A stretch of 64,000 nt of DNA, from positions 186,001-250,000 of the forward strand of contig VRVR01000024.1 in the NCBI GenBank assembly GCA_009859145.1. Direction: 5' to 3'. Made by a program: the position numbers and the translations under genes. Positions 9,578 to 19,104 of the stretch are shown piece by piece. Below the pieces are notes generated by a model. The model had not been told where the DNA came from, made no database searches, and was given only the letters and a program-made list of their open reading frames with translations. This DNA comes from Andalucia godoyi (taxonomy: Eukaryota > Discoba > Jakobea > Jakobida > Andaluciidae). Numbering within the stretch: position 1 is the first letter of the stretch; each line of letters begins with the position of its first letter.

Positions 9578-12500
9578 CTATAGAAGCCTCTTGCTTTCAT
9601 CGTCGTCGTCGTGGTCGTTGCCGCCGTTGCCGTTGTTGTTCTCGCGATCAGTTTCAGTATTTGGAGACAGGGCGAAATCGGGAACGGCGACTTTGTTGGG
9701 CGGTCGGGCTCGGTTGGGTGCCGGAGCAGAGACTACAGAGGCCGTGGGATTGGAAGTGGAGTTGGCCATGGACTCCATTGCGATTGCTCGGAGATGCGCG
9801 GCACTTGAATCTCCGGTTTGAGAGACCATGGAAGCAAAGACGCCCGGAGGATTCATGTTCAACAAGATTCCTGGCATGCCAGTTTCGACGATTCTTCCAC
9901 CGTCCATTACAATCACACGGTCATAGTCTACAATCGTATTCAGACGATGTGCAATGGTAAGAATTGTGCAGTTTGAAAACTCGGCTCGGATTGTTTTCTG
10001 GATCAAAGCGTCGGTGTCGCCATCTACCGAGGCTGTGGCTTCGTCCAGGACAAGGATTTGTGCACTGCGCAGCAGTGCTCGAGCAAGACAGAATAGCTGA
10101 CGTTGCCCAGTAGAAAAGTTGGCGCCATATTCCATTACAGGAGCACAGAGCTTCAAAGGCAGCTCCGATACAACCAACTTCAAATGGGCACGCTCCAGCG
10201 CCATCCAGATTTCGTCATCGGTGTGCTGATCAAAGGGATCCAGGTTCGAGCGCACCGTTCCGGAAAAGAGAAAGGGATCCTGCGGGATGATGCAAACTGC
10301 GCGGGTACGCAGAGTCTCCAAATCAACTCGTGAAATGTCAATGCCATCGATGGAAATCGTCCCTGCCTGCAACTCGCAGAATCGAAACAGCGCAGCAATC
10401 ACACTGGACTTTCCCGCACCAGTACGCCCCACAATACCAATCTTCTCACCACCGCGAACTTGCAGAGATACGCCCTTTAGGATCGGATCTTGGTCATCCT
10501 TGTACGACATGTAAACATCGTCAAACTCGACCGATCCAGAGGAAGGCCACTGTCTTTCTGCTGCCTCCTCATGGTCCAAAGAGTTCTTGCCGGACGGCTC
10601 CACTGGCACATTTTCCGCGAAATGCAGCAATCTTTCCACGGAATTCAGCTGTGCCTCAGATTCTGCAGCCAACCGGATGCACAAGTTTAAGAACGCTGTC
10701 ATTGCCTGCGCATACATGAGCACGAGGCCCACCAATCCCCCGTTCAAATTCTCTCCGAAAATGATGACAAACAGTGCAACAAGACTGACAATCCACGCGG
10801 CAAGCATCTCCAAGCGAATGACCAGCCATCGTTGTGCAATTGCGAGTGCCCACGCAGCTCGCAGGTTGTTCGTCAACCTTTCGTGATTCTGGGCACAGAA
10901 ATCAGCCTGCTTCCCGTACGCACGAATCGTCGCTGTCCCGCCCAATGTTTCAGAAAAATGGGTGTAAAGTGGGGTCCGCGAAATCGAGTCGAGACGTTTC
11001 AGCTCGCGTGATGAACAACGGTACAAACGCTGAAGGAAATAGTATACCCCGACCACCGGCAAAAGAATGATGGCAAAGAACGGCAACACGACACAAATGA
11101 CAATAATGAATGCAGCGAGAATCATGAACGTATTAAAGAACGCCTGCAGTGAGGGTACAAGAACATTGTCGACTGCATCAACATCCTTGGAGAACCGGTT
11201 GAGAATTCGACCCACAGGTGTGGCATCGACGAAGGACATCTTGGCCCGCAGTACTCGACTCAAGGCTTCCAAATGAAGAGTCCTGGCCGCACGCACTCCG
11301 GCAAAGGAAAACGTGAATCCCCTTACGATTTCCGACACAAACGCACCCAGTGCAAGAAGGCCGTACACCATCATGTACTGATGAACCGTCAAGTCTATAG
11401 AATCGGTTGACCAAAAAGAGAGCCAGAGATCGATTGCGGTGCGAAAACTCTGTAGAGACAGATACAGCAGCCCAACAACGATCCACACACAGTATCCGCC
11501 GCCCGCTACCATGTAGTGTCGAATAACATGACGATCAACGGTTCCCGTCATCCTGTCTTCCACGGCAGTGAGCTTGCCTTCCGATTTGTGATGCACGCGA
11601 GGTGTTGCCATTTCACCTGAAAACGCATCGTGGGACCGGTGCGCTGACGATTCAACCGGAGAATTCTTAGTGATATCGTCGTTGGACGCACTGAATCCGG
11701 TGTGGCTAGCTAGCATGGCTGAGAGAAGGCTGCCTTGCTTTGAGGTAAGTTCTGCATACGTCCCAGACTCTACAATGCCTCCCTGATTCATCACAACCAC
11801 CATGTCTGCTCGTGAAACGTACTGCAGTTGATGTGTAACCAAACAGCGGGTTTTGCCCGAGAGTGCCCCCACAATACAATCCTCAAAGATGTGGCGACCA
11901 ACATGGGCATCCACTGCCGATAAACAGTCGTCAAGAAACAAAACGTCAGCTTCCGAGAACACTGCGCGTGCTAAGCTGATGCGCTGCTTCTGCCCTCCAG
12001 AGAGATTGATCCCGCGCTCCCCGATCTCTGTTTGATCACCGGCTGCAAACATCCCAATGTCCCGTTCCAATGCACAAACACGCAGCGTGTTTTCGTACTT
12101 TTGTTGATTCCATTCCTCGCCCATCAGAATGTTCTCTCTTACAGTTGCATTCTGGATCCAAGCCTCTTGCGCTACATATGCTTTAGATCCGTGAACTTCC
12201 ACATGTCCCGAGTGCCGGTGCATTTCTCCAAGTGCAGCGGCCAGTAATGAGGATTTTCCAGAGGCGATCGGGCCGACAATCATCACCAACGCACCTCGGG
12301 GAACTGACAGATTAATATTTCGCAGCTCGCATGGAACAGGTTCATTTTCTCGAGCCTCGTCGTCCACTATCAAATATTGCGAAGACTGCGAAGATTGCAA
12401 CAGCTGTTCCTCATCTCGTCGGCTCGAAGCGGGAGAAGTGCTGCGTGTTTTTTCGTTCCAACAGAATTCTCCATCACGGATCACGACTGCAAGACCAGGA

Positions 12501-13720
12501 GCAGCAACAGCTGCGGTGGTGGCGGTGGCGAACTCCGAAGCAGCCTCGAGCTCCGACGAATCCAAGAATGCTGCAATGCGAACGGCAGCCACATGGGCAT
12601 CCGCAATAGTTGAAACAACATTTGGAAGCATCATCATGGGAAACCGCAGAATGTTGAATAGCACAAGAGACGGGAAGACGACTTCGGCAGTGAGAGCATT
12701 TCCTAAAGCGGCATAGGTCTCAAACGTGACAAGAGCAACCAAGGTCGGAGACAGCATCAGCAATGCCATGTTTGCTGCTCGAACCAGTGTTGCCGCTCGA
12801 ACCTTGATCATTTCCAAATTGCGAATACTGCTGACCTTTTGAAGGAACGACGCTTCCCAGGCAAAAAACTTGATAACGCGGATTCCTTGCATGACCTCAT
12901 TGATTGTCTTCACTCTTTTGTCCGTAAATTGCATCATTTCTTTCCGCAAACGCGCCAAGACCGTCGATACCCGTCCCTGTACTGGTAACAGCAGCATCAT
13001 CATCGCGAAACCGGCAAACATGGAGGGCCCCACAAAGATATACAGCAAAGAAAGGGCAATGAGGATCTGCAGACTTCCAGACCACGTGACATGTAGGAAT
13101 TGCGCCAATGCCTCGATCTTCGCCGTATCTAAGCTCATGAGCGTTGTGATTTCACCAATCGTCTTCCCTTGGCGAGAAGAATTGCTCAATACGAGAGATT
13201 TCCGGTATATTGCAGACACAAGCCCAGTACGGGCATGCATTCCCGAGCGCAGAACGCGTGTAAAATACGTATTTGTCAAGCATGCTTGTATGTTCAAGAC
13301 AATAAACAGCACTGCACACCAAGTAAAGGCGGCAGTTGGATTGATCGAGTCCCCAGAAGCAGAATAGGCAATAATAGACCGAATGGCAATAGGCTGCACA
13401 AACGTAAGAATATCGGAGAGGAACTTGATGAGCCCGGAACGAATGAACGGACCGCCGTATGCGTAATACAATGCTCGGGCAACCGAACGTTTTCCTGCGG
13501 GGTACCGTTCTGAAACTCTGGCCCACGCATTCTGGAACTTCAGTGAATTGTCCTCTGGCTTGTCCTTCTTGGACAAGTTTGCAAGATCTGGCTCTTCAAG
13601 TGGCCGTCGTCGCCCAATCCATATTAGCGGCGTGATGTACGAGAAAAACATTCGCCCAAAAAAGCCGCATCCATCTTCTGAAAATGCTTTTTTCTCGCTT
13701 TTCAGCTTGGCATTGGTCAT
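9578..13720 (-). CDS. ABCC-type (MRP) full ABC transporter
   Basis: 1380 residues from the ATG at 13720 (MTNAKLKSEKKAF). ATP-driven exporter of organic anions and glutathione or other conjugates. Order: short cytosolic N-terminus, first six-helix domain (about 90-390), NBD1 with Walker A GPIASGKSS (about 480), signature LSGGQKQ (about 573) and Walker B followed by Asp (LFLDDCLSAVD), then a second six-helix domain, NBD2 with Walker A GRTGAGKSS (about 1103), signature FSTGQRQ and a canonical LVLDEATASVD. The Asp in place of the catalytic Glu in NBD1 is the usual ABCC degeneracy. It lacks the extra N-terminal TMD0, so it is the short MRP4/5-like form. The frame remains open upstream to 14350, but that part overlaps the divergent neighbour and looks non-coding. 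Confidence 0.94.
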   Translation of the reverse strand: MTNAKLKSEKKAFSEDGCGFFGRMFFSYITPLIWIGRRRPLEEPDLANLSKKDKPEDNSLKFQNAWARVSERYPAGKRSVARALYYAYGGPFIRSGLIKFLSDILTFVQPIAIRSIIAYSASGDSINPTAAFTWCAVLFIVLNIQACLTNTYFTRVLRSGMHARTGLVSAIYRKSLVLSNSSRQGKTIGEITTLMSLDTAKIEALAQFLHVTWSGSLQILIALSLLYIFVGPSMFAGFAMMMLLLPVQGRVSTVLARLRKEMMQFTDKRVKTINEVMQGIRVIKFFAWEASFLQKVSSIRNLEMIKVRAATLVRAANMALLMLSPTLVALVTFETYAALGNALTAEVVFPSLVLFNILRFPMMMLPNVVSTIADAHVAAVRIAAFLDSSELEAASEFATATTAAVAAPGLAVVIRDGEFCWNEKTRSTSPASSRRDEEQLLQSSQSSQYLIVDDEARENEPVPCELRNINLSVPRGALVMIVGPIASGKSSLLAAALGEMHRHSGHVEVHGSKAYVAQEAWIQNATVRENILMGEEWNQQKYENTLRVCALERDIGMFAAGDQTEIGERGINLSGGQKQRISLARAVFSEADVLFLDDCLSAVDAHVGRHIFEDCIVGALSGKTRCLVTHQLQYVSRADMVVVMNQGGIVESGTYAELTSKQGSLLSAMLASHTGFSASNDDITKNSPVESSAHRSHDAFSGEMATPRVHHKSEGKLTAVEDRMTGTVDRHVIRHYMVAGGGYCVWIVVGLLYLSLQSFRTAIDLWLSFWSTDSIDLTVHQYMMVYGLLALGAFVSEIVRGFTFSFAGVRAARTLHLEALSRVLRAKMSFVDATPVGRILNRFSKDVDAVDNVLVPSLQAFFNTFMILAAFIIVICVVLPFFAIILLPVVGVYYFLQRLYRCSSRELKRLDSISRTPLYTHFSETLGGTATIRAYGKQADFCAQNHERLTNNLRAAWALAIAQRWLVIRLEMLAAWIVSLVALFVIIFGENLNGGLVGLVLMYAQAMTAFLNLCIRLAAESEAQLNSVERLLHFAENVPVEPSGKNSLDHEEAAERQWPSSGSVEFDDVYMSYKDDQDPILKGVSLQVRGGEKIGIVGRTGAGKSSVIAALFRFCELQAGTISIDGIDISRVDLETLRTRAVCIIPQDPFLFSGTVRSNLDPFDQHTDDEIWMALERAHLKLVVSELPLKLCAPVMEYGANFSTGQRQLFCLARALLRSAQILVLDEATASVDGDTDALIQKTIRAEFSNCTILTIAHRLNTIVDYDRVIVMDGGRIVETGMPGILLNMNPPGVFASMVSQTGDSSAAHLRAIAMESMANSTSNPTASVVSAPAPNRARPPNKVAVPDFALSPNTETDRENNNGNGGNDHDDDDESKRLL

Positions 13721-14287
13721 TTCATGGAGCACATTCAAACGAAAACCAGCCGCGGCGACAGAATAATTTTTATTATTATTAGAAAACCAAAGAGAAGAAT
13801 GATGACGTATGGAGAATTGGAAAGGAGTAGAGGAGTGTGGGAAGGTCAATGTGAGTTTTTTTATGTCCCCGTCAATTGTTTTTGGAATTCTGCATGACAG
13901 AAAAACACGCAATGGGACGATCCTCGATTGCTCGCACTTCGGGAACGTCGGGGCGGTGGGTGTTTGGACGACAAGACAGTCCTGGTCGCAGATTGGCAAT
14001 GGACAGAAGAAAAGACCGGAGCTGCAAGTTCGGCAAAAACGATACGCTTTGTAGGAGCAAAATCTTTTCGAAGTGCGAGCTGCGTGTGTAAGCAGAGTGC
14101 TCCGGAACGGAAAGTGGCAATTCTGCGATGCGCCTGCGGTTAAAAATGGTGGCTGTACGGAGGCTTGAAGGTCTGAAGGCGTACAGACCACCAGAAGGAC
14201 GAGCACTGCATGTGAATACAACAACAACGATTCTGTCGGCAGACGTGTGATGTCTCTCCCAGTTCTTACGCAGTTGCTGGAATTTAG
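13721..14287. promoter_or_regulatory. Divergent intergenic region between the ABCC gene and a membrane protein gene
   Basis: A 567-bp spacer between two head-to-head genes, so it must hold both promoters. An AAT-type run lies at about 13763-13780 just upstream of the transporter ATG. No defined promoter element could be assigned. Confidence 0.4.
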
Positions 14288-15130
14288 ATGGACGCTTATC
14301 AAAAGTTTCCGGAGTCGGGGTCGCAAGCCTGCATCGTGTATCACGACCAATCGATAGCGCCACTGCCCTCTCCTGCAACCCGCAGCACATGGGACTTTGA
14401 TCCTCAGCGCCTGCCTCTAACTTCTGCCAAGGAAAGAATGGTTCATGCTCGCGAATGGGTGCGACGCGGGCCGCATATCATGCTTGCCATTGGAGTTAGC
14501 AACATGGTATCAGTGATCACTGCAGGTGCAGAAGGAGCGGAGTCCCTGGCGATCGCCCACGGAACCTGGTGTGCATTGTTGATCGTTCTCGGTTGCTACA
14601 CATTCTTCACAGGAAAACGCAAGCGAATCGTGATGCTGACAAATGAACGACTGGTCTTTCGGGAGATGTCTGCTTACTGGGGCCTCAATCCGAAGCACGA
14701 CAGCGAAACGACACTGCGCATACGAGACGTGTCTGCAGTGGATGTGGCCTCGCGGTGGATCAACTTTTTGCTTGTGATTGCTCTTCTTTATCTCATGGCC
14801 GGATTCTTCACGTTCACCTCCCTGGGAAATGCAGCAACCATGAATTCACTAGTATACGGTATCTTGTTCTTGGTGGCGTACATCCTTATTGTGTTCCGCT
14901 TTCCGTCCTACAATGTGGTTGTTTCAACGACGCTAGGAAGCGCATGGGACTACTCTATAAAGGTCCCCTTTCGATCGGCCGATGACGCATTTGCGTTCGC
15001 AGATATGGTCAAGGCACTCCAAGAAGAGCTTTGCTGCCACCCAACACTTGTCGATTTCCTCCATCCTGTCTCAAAAACAACAGCTGTGACCGGTAATCAT
15101 TCACTGCCCCAGGTGATGTCCACCCTTTAG
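14288..15130 (+). CDS. Two- to four-pass membrane protein with possible split PH-like domain
   Basis: 280 residues. A soluble N-terminus of about 60 residues is followed by a hydrophobic hairpin (about 65-110), then a segment KRIVMLTNERLVFREMS that resembles the first strands of bacterial-type PH domains. Another hydrophobic pair follows (about 155-205), then a strand-rich part ending in a helix (DDAFAFADMVKALQEEL) that resembles the closing strand and helix of a PH fold. My reading is a membrane protein whose PH-like domain is interrupted by transmembrane helices; this is inference from pattern only. Start is the first ATG. No family name can be given. Confidence 0.75.
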   Translation: MDAYQKFPESGSQACIVYHDQSIAPLPSPATRSTWDFDPQRLPLTSAKERMVHAREWVRRGPHIMLAIGVSNMVSVITAGAEGAESLAIAHGTWCALLIVLGCYTFFTGKRKRIVMLTNERLVFREMSAYWGLNPKHDSETTLRIRDVSAVDVASRWINFLLVIALLYLMAGFFTFTSLGNAATMNSLVYGILFLVAYILIVFRFPSYNVVVSTTLGSAWDYSIKVPFRSADDAFAFADMVKALQEELCCHPTLVDFLHPVSKTTAVTGNHSLPQVMSTL

Positions 15131-16213
15131 TCCCAGTCCCCGCCGTGCAGGATACATGACTTCTCCCAGTGCTACCCGTTATTATCGTCCCACCAACGAC
15201 TCCTGTTCGGTTTTTGCATGCACTCTCCACAGCTAGCCGCAGGCGCGATATCAATTTTTATATTAAAATACTCCTTTGAAAGTGACGGTCCGGTTTTCCT
15301 TCCTTTTTCGTAGTCCGCCAGCGCTTCGTTGTATTGCTTCGGTTCCCCCCTCCCTTCTGCACCTGAATGCTTCCACTTTGTTGACGAAGGATCCCGAACT
15401 CCGCGTCCATGCGTACTGATTATTGCCATGAAATGGCCTTTATTCGTTGTTGAATCAAGAGGGACTGGTGACGTCGCAAAATGTCGGTTAGTCCGCTGTG
15501 ACGGGCGGAAAAACTGCGCTGAACATTCGTCTTTTGTGTATGCCGAGCTGTGCATGGCCGCAATGGATGCGTCGAGGGGGGGATGCGTCGGATGATGGAT
15601 CATGATGACGCCACTGTTGATGATGATGACGATGAAGATCAAGCGCACAACATAAACAGTGACGGAGTGTCGATGACGACGGACACTCACAGTTCCACAC
15701 AAACCTACCTGGTTCTTCGGAATCGGCAAACCCGCGAAAATCTGTATTTGTTTCTCTCTCTCTCTCTCTCTCCTCTTCCAGGATTTCGCTTTTTACTTGT
15801 TGTTATTTTCGTTCGTTTTGAGAGTCGGTCACTCCTGGAGACATGTGAAGCGATGATCGATCGAGACGGGAATGGAGCGCGCAACACCTGGGTACTACCC
15901 TCCAACCCAAACGTCTGGTGGACGGTCGTGATTTCATCGGATAGTATGGCTGAGTTGACAGCCGCCGACTTCAGACGGAAAATAGATTGTTTCTGTATTG
16001 GCGCGGTATGCGTGCCCGAGAGGTATGCGTTTGAGGGTTGCATCTTGAAAGAACACAGAGCGCATGTACAGTCATTTGTATTCGAATCCTCGGCCGAATT
16101 TTTCGTCGATCTCAGCACTCTATGAGATGTGGACTTTTCCCGATATTTGCAATTGGGAAATTTGCCGTTTTTAAATATTTAAATCATTGTTCTTATTATT
16201 CTTCTGTGGAGAA
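15131..16213. other. Long spacer with CT repeat and repeat B copy 1
   Basis: About 1.1 kb without a supportable gene. It contains a CT dinucleotide run at 15754-15773 and repeat B copy 1. A 191-codon plus-strand frame covers it (15550-16125) but is built from GATGAC-type low complexity, the CT run and the repeat, so I do not call it. Confidence 0.5.
15891..16004. repeat. Dispersed repeat B, copy 1
   Basis: About 114 nt closely matching 31432-31550. The core GGTCGTGATTTCATCGGATA continues as an almost unbroken match through GAGTTGACAGCCG. Both copies lie within about 150 nt of a CT/GA microsatellite. A 1-nt indel in the middle shifts the frame between copies, which argues for a non-coding element. 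No tRNA, snRNA or snoRNA signature was recognised. Confidence 0.75.
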
Positions 16214-16426
16214 ATGGGGGACTGGAGTTCGATATTTGCTGGGGCAGCGATCGTGCTGGTTGTTAATTCATTGTGGAACCGGCTGTTTGGGCATGTTCCT
16301 TCTTCCACGGTTTACGATGTTCGAGAAGCGTATTACGACCCGGATCCATATTCCGGTCGCGGACGACGAGACCCGCTACGAACACCCGCGCTTGATAGCA
16401 TTGCGAACCGATGGGATTCATCCTAG
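16214..16426 (+). CDS. Small single-pass membrane protein, unknown
   Basis: 70 residues from the ATG at 16214. One hydrophobic N-terminal segment (SSIFAGAAIVLVVNSLW, about residues 5-21) is followed by a polar Tyr-, Asp- and Arg-rich tail. The size and layout are those of a small mitochondrial or ER membrane subunit, but I cannot name it. It lies 250 bp upstream of the LYAR gene on the same strand. The call rests on a clean start, the TM-plus-tail composition and a credible spacing. Confidence 0.5.
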   Translation: MGDWSSIFAGAAIVLVVNSLWNRLFGHVPSSTVYDVREAYYDPDPYSGRGRRDPLRTPALDSIANRWDSS

Positions 16427-16677
16427 GTTCCCCCGCCGCAAAAGCAAAACGAAGCACTTGCGGCCAGCTGTCTTTGGCTCGAGACCGAAAATCAATCGTA
16501 GACGACTTTCGCCCTTTTTGCGGGTATGAATGATCCGTTTCCAATCTTGTTTTGCTTTTTCCGTTCTATTTTGTTTCACGCATGCATATGTATGTGTGTG
16601 TCTGTGTGTGTGTGTGACTGTATTTCTTCTATCATTTCTCGGAACAAAGGATTTGTGATAACGGGGATCGTCAGGGA

Positions 16678-17229
16678 ATGGTAACATTCTTTTGTGAAGC
16701 ATGTCAGTCTTCGGTTCGAAAGCCGTCTTTGCAGAAGCACATGCAAACTTGCCGAGGCGCTTGGAACTTTTCGTGTGTTGATTGTGCGAAGGATTTTGAT
16801 GGAAATACAGTTCATGCGCATTCTACATGTGTTTCAGAGGCCCAGAAATACGGACATTCGAAAGGAATTGTAAGAGTACCTCCGTCGCAGAACACCACAA
16901 ACAATAACATCAATAAGAACAATGTGGATGCAAATTCAAGAAAAAGAGATGCTCCAGGAGACTCTCCAAGCTCGGATTCCTCCCTCTCCTCCTCCTCGTC
17001 GTCTCTCAAGAAGAAATCAAAGACTGTGGGTGTGCAGAAGAGTGCGAAGAAAGTCATTCAAGAAGAAGTGAAAAACTGCTTGGCAAAGGATGGAGCGATG
17101 GACATGTGTGCGTTGATGGACAAGATTGCGTCTGTTCGCGAGACAGTTGGCATGCCAAAATCGAAATTTGAAAAGAAAGCGCAGAGGATCATTTTGAACA
17201 AGTTCAAGGTTGTTGTCCACCACAAATAA
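16678..17229 (+). CDS. LYAR: LYAR-like nucleolar zinc-finger protein
   Basis: 183 residues. The N-terminus carries two LYAR-type C2HC zinc fingers: first CEACQSSV with HMQTC, then CVDCAKDF with HSTC, followed by the family tail SEAQKYGHSK. The spacing and the VRKPSLQKH helix match animal and yeast LYAR. A Ser/Lys-rich disordered linker (about 75-120) leads to a C-terminal winged-helix-like domain (about 123-183) found in LYAR relatives. LYAR proteins are nucleolar and act in rRNA processing and early ribosome assembly. The protein is shorter than human LYAR because the linker is short. The gene converges on the LEA2-like gene with a gap of about 50 bp. Confidence 0.86.
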   Translation: MVTFFCEACQSSVRKPSLQKHMQTCRGAWNFSCVDCAKDFDGNTVHAHSTCVSEAQKYGHSKGIVRVPPSQNTTNNNINKNNVDANSRKRDAPGDSPSSDSSLSSSSSSLKKKSKTVGVQKSAKKVIQEEVKNCLAKDGAMDMCALMDKIASVRETVGMPKSKFEKKAQRIILNKFKVVVHHK

Positions 17230-17280
17230 TAAATAACAAAAAAAAATGGCGGCGGTTCTTTGTTTACTAATTCCGCGATG

Positions 17281-18132
17281 TCACGTCACGTTGCAGGGAA
17301 TGCTTTCTCGTATTGGAAACGATTCTTCAAACGAAAAGCCAAGGTATCGCACTCCGGTGACGACCGTGATGCTAACCGAAACGGATCGCTCATGCGCACA
17401 ATTTCGCCACACGTCGTAAAACTGCAGTCCTCGCTTTTCCGAGTCAATCTGGATGGCATACCTTCGCCCTTCCTTGGCAGGAATGATGACGGCACTCTTG
17501 ATATAGTCAACGAGAGTGACTCCTGTCGTGACGTCCACAACGTGCAGAGTGAGGTCCTGGATTTCAAATGCCACAAAGTTATCATTGCCCACGTCCATGG
17601 AGAAATCAAGAGCGATGCGCACTCCGTAAGTATTGAGAGCAGGATAACGAGATAACTCAAGGCTGGGAACATCCACGAACACATCTTCAATCTTCGGAAA
17701 TCGAGGAAACAAAAAATACAGCATCAAAACGATGCTAGCAAGCGAGAAGATCATCCCTGCAAAGAAAGTGCAGACAAGTTTCGTTTTCTTCCATCGAAAA
17801 CGTAGGCGTTTTTCCAGCAAATACTCGTCCAAAGATCGATCTTTGCTGTGGGGATCAATACCGGGCACATGCGCCACGATGTCGTCTCGCGGACGACATT
17901 CGCATATCGTCGAGTATGTGCTCTGCGCCACGACGCCGTAGGAAGGTGCGTCGAGATTGCTCACTAACGCGGCCCGACGTGGATGCACGTCCACAAATGG
18001 TCTGCTGTGCGGTGACGGTGACGGTGACGGTGACGACGATGGCGATGATAATGATGTCGCACGGGACTCTGCAATGGTTTCCGCCACTTCGGAAGGACTA
18101 GAGGGTTTCTCGATCTTGCAAGATGAACGCAT
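17281..18132 (-). CDS. LEA2/NHL-like single-pass membrane protein
   Basis: 283 residues. The N-terminal 110 residues are a disordered cytosolic region with Ser-Pro repeats. One transmembrane helix follows (about 119-142), and then an ordered extracytosolic beta-rich domain of about 140 residues with pairs such as YGVRIALDFSMDVGNDNFVAFEIQDL. The order (short cytosolic tail, TM, beta-sandwich with a NDNFVAFE-type strand) resembles the LEA group 2 / NDR1-HIN1-like proteins, which tether membranes or bind lipids. That assignment is by architecture only; no diagnostic motif is seen. Start is the first ATG in the frame. Confidence 0.72.
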   Translation of the reverse strand: MRSSCKIEKPSSPSEVAETIAESRATSLSSPSSSPSPSPSPHSRPFVDVHPRRAALVSNLDAPSYGVVAQSTYSTICECRPRDDIVAHVPGIDPHSKDRSLDEYLLEKRLRFRWKKTKLVCTFFAGMIFSLASIVLMLYFLFPRFPKIEDVFVDVPSLELSRYPALNTYGVRIALDFSMDVGNDNFVAFEIQDLTLHVVDVTTGVTLVDYIKSAVIIPAKEGRRYAIQIDSEKRGLQFYDVWRNCAHERSVSVSITVVTGVRYLGFSFEESFPIRESIPCNVT

Positions 18133-19104
18133 TTTTCACCTGTTGCTTGTTCTCTCCCCCCTCCTCCTGGTAATGAACTAATGGCCACTGAGACGGCTTG
18201 GGATATTCCAGAATACTTGTCTACTTCAACACAAGTGTGAGTATTCAGACAGAGTAAAGGCGGCGAGACCGCCGATCGTCTCTCACTACAAGTGTGTGAG
18301 CTGCTGGTTGCATCGTGTGGACTTCGATTAACGATGGATGCGACGTTCATCTCTTCTCCCCCATCCAACAAGACGTTTTTTTCGCGCTCTATTCTGAGCG
18401 AACCCATAGAATCCCCCCTTGCACTGCGATAGGCAAATGTGATGTGGCACTTCACGTTCCCATGCAACTGCCGGGGTCGATCGGAACGTCTGCTCGTATT
18501 GTTATTGCAAGAAATTTTTCCGGTGCAGTTCTGAATTGCGTGAGTTCGTACGCTCGTGATGAATAATGAAAAGGAGAGTAACTGAAACATTGGCTGGAAT
18601 TGTCGTGCAACCACACCGAGGGAGTTCAGAGCCAGCTCCTGCCTTTATTTTCATACGAGAGTGTTCCGAAAGATCAGCACTGCTATTCGCTCAAGAACCG
18701 CAGAGCTTCCGAAAGTGCATCTTTCTCAGTAAGATTTGAATCTCGGAACTTGCAGAATGAAGCGTCGTAGAGCAAAGAATGGGTTCAGTGGCCATTAAAC
18801 AGAGTGCGCCGAAATCTTCCATCAGAGCCTTCCTCATGGCCAGGCTTTCTCGCCGGCGTATGACGACGCTGACACATCTTTCGGTTCGATCAAAAATTCG
18901 CAACGCTTGTAGCGCTCGCCCCCTTCCCCTTTTCTTTTCTTGCTGCATGGCGTCTTTTGGCGTCTTTTGGCTTCTTTGTCCCCGCTTTCTCAATTTTCTT
19001 TTTTAAAAAATTTCTTTCAAGCCTTTTGTTTTTCAGCGCAAAACTCGTTTGAGAAAACCTGCAGAGGAAACGCTTTCCCCAAAAAAAGAGCCGTACTTTT
19101 CTCA
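18133..19104. other. Gene-free spacer upstream of MCC beta
   Basis: About 970 bp. Frames on both strands are short and resemble nothing. A T-rich, C/T-rich stretch just before the MCC beta ATG is probably its leader. No repeat or RNA gene recognised. Confidence 0.45.

Noticed and set aside
13721-14350. N-terminal extension of the ABCC transporter by about 210 residues.
   Set aside because: No ABCC-like sequence, no usable start near the end, overlap with the divergent neighbour's start; low-complexity Cys/Ser/Phe composition suggests spacer.
15550-16125. 191-codon plus-strand frame.
   Set aside because: Crosses a GATGAC tract, the CT microsatellite and repeat B; not protein-like.
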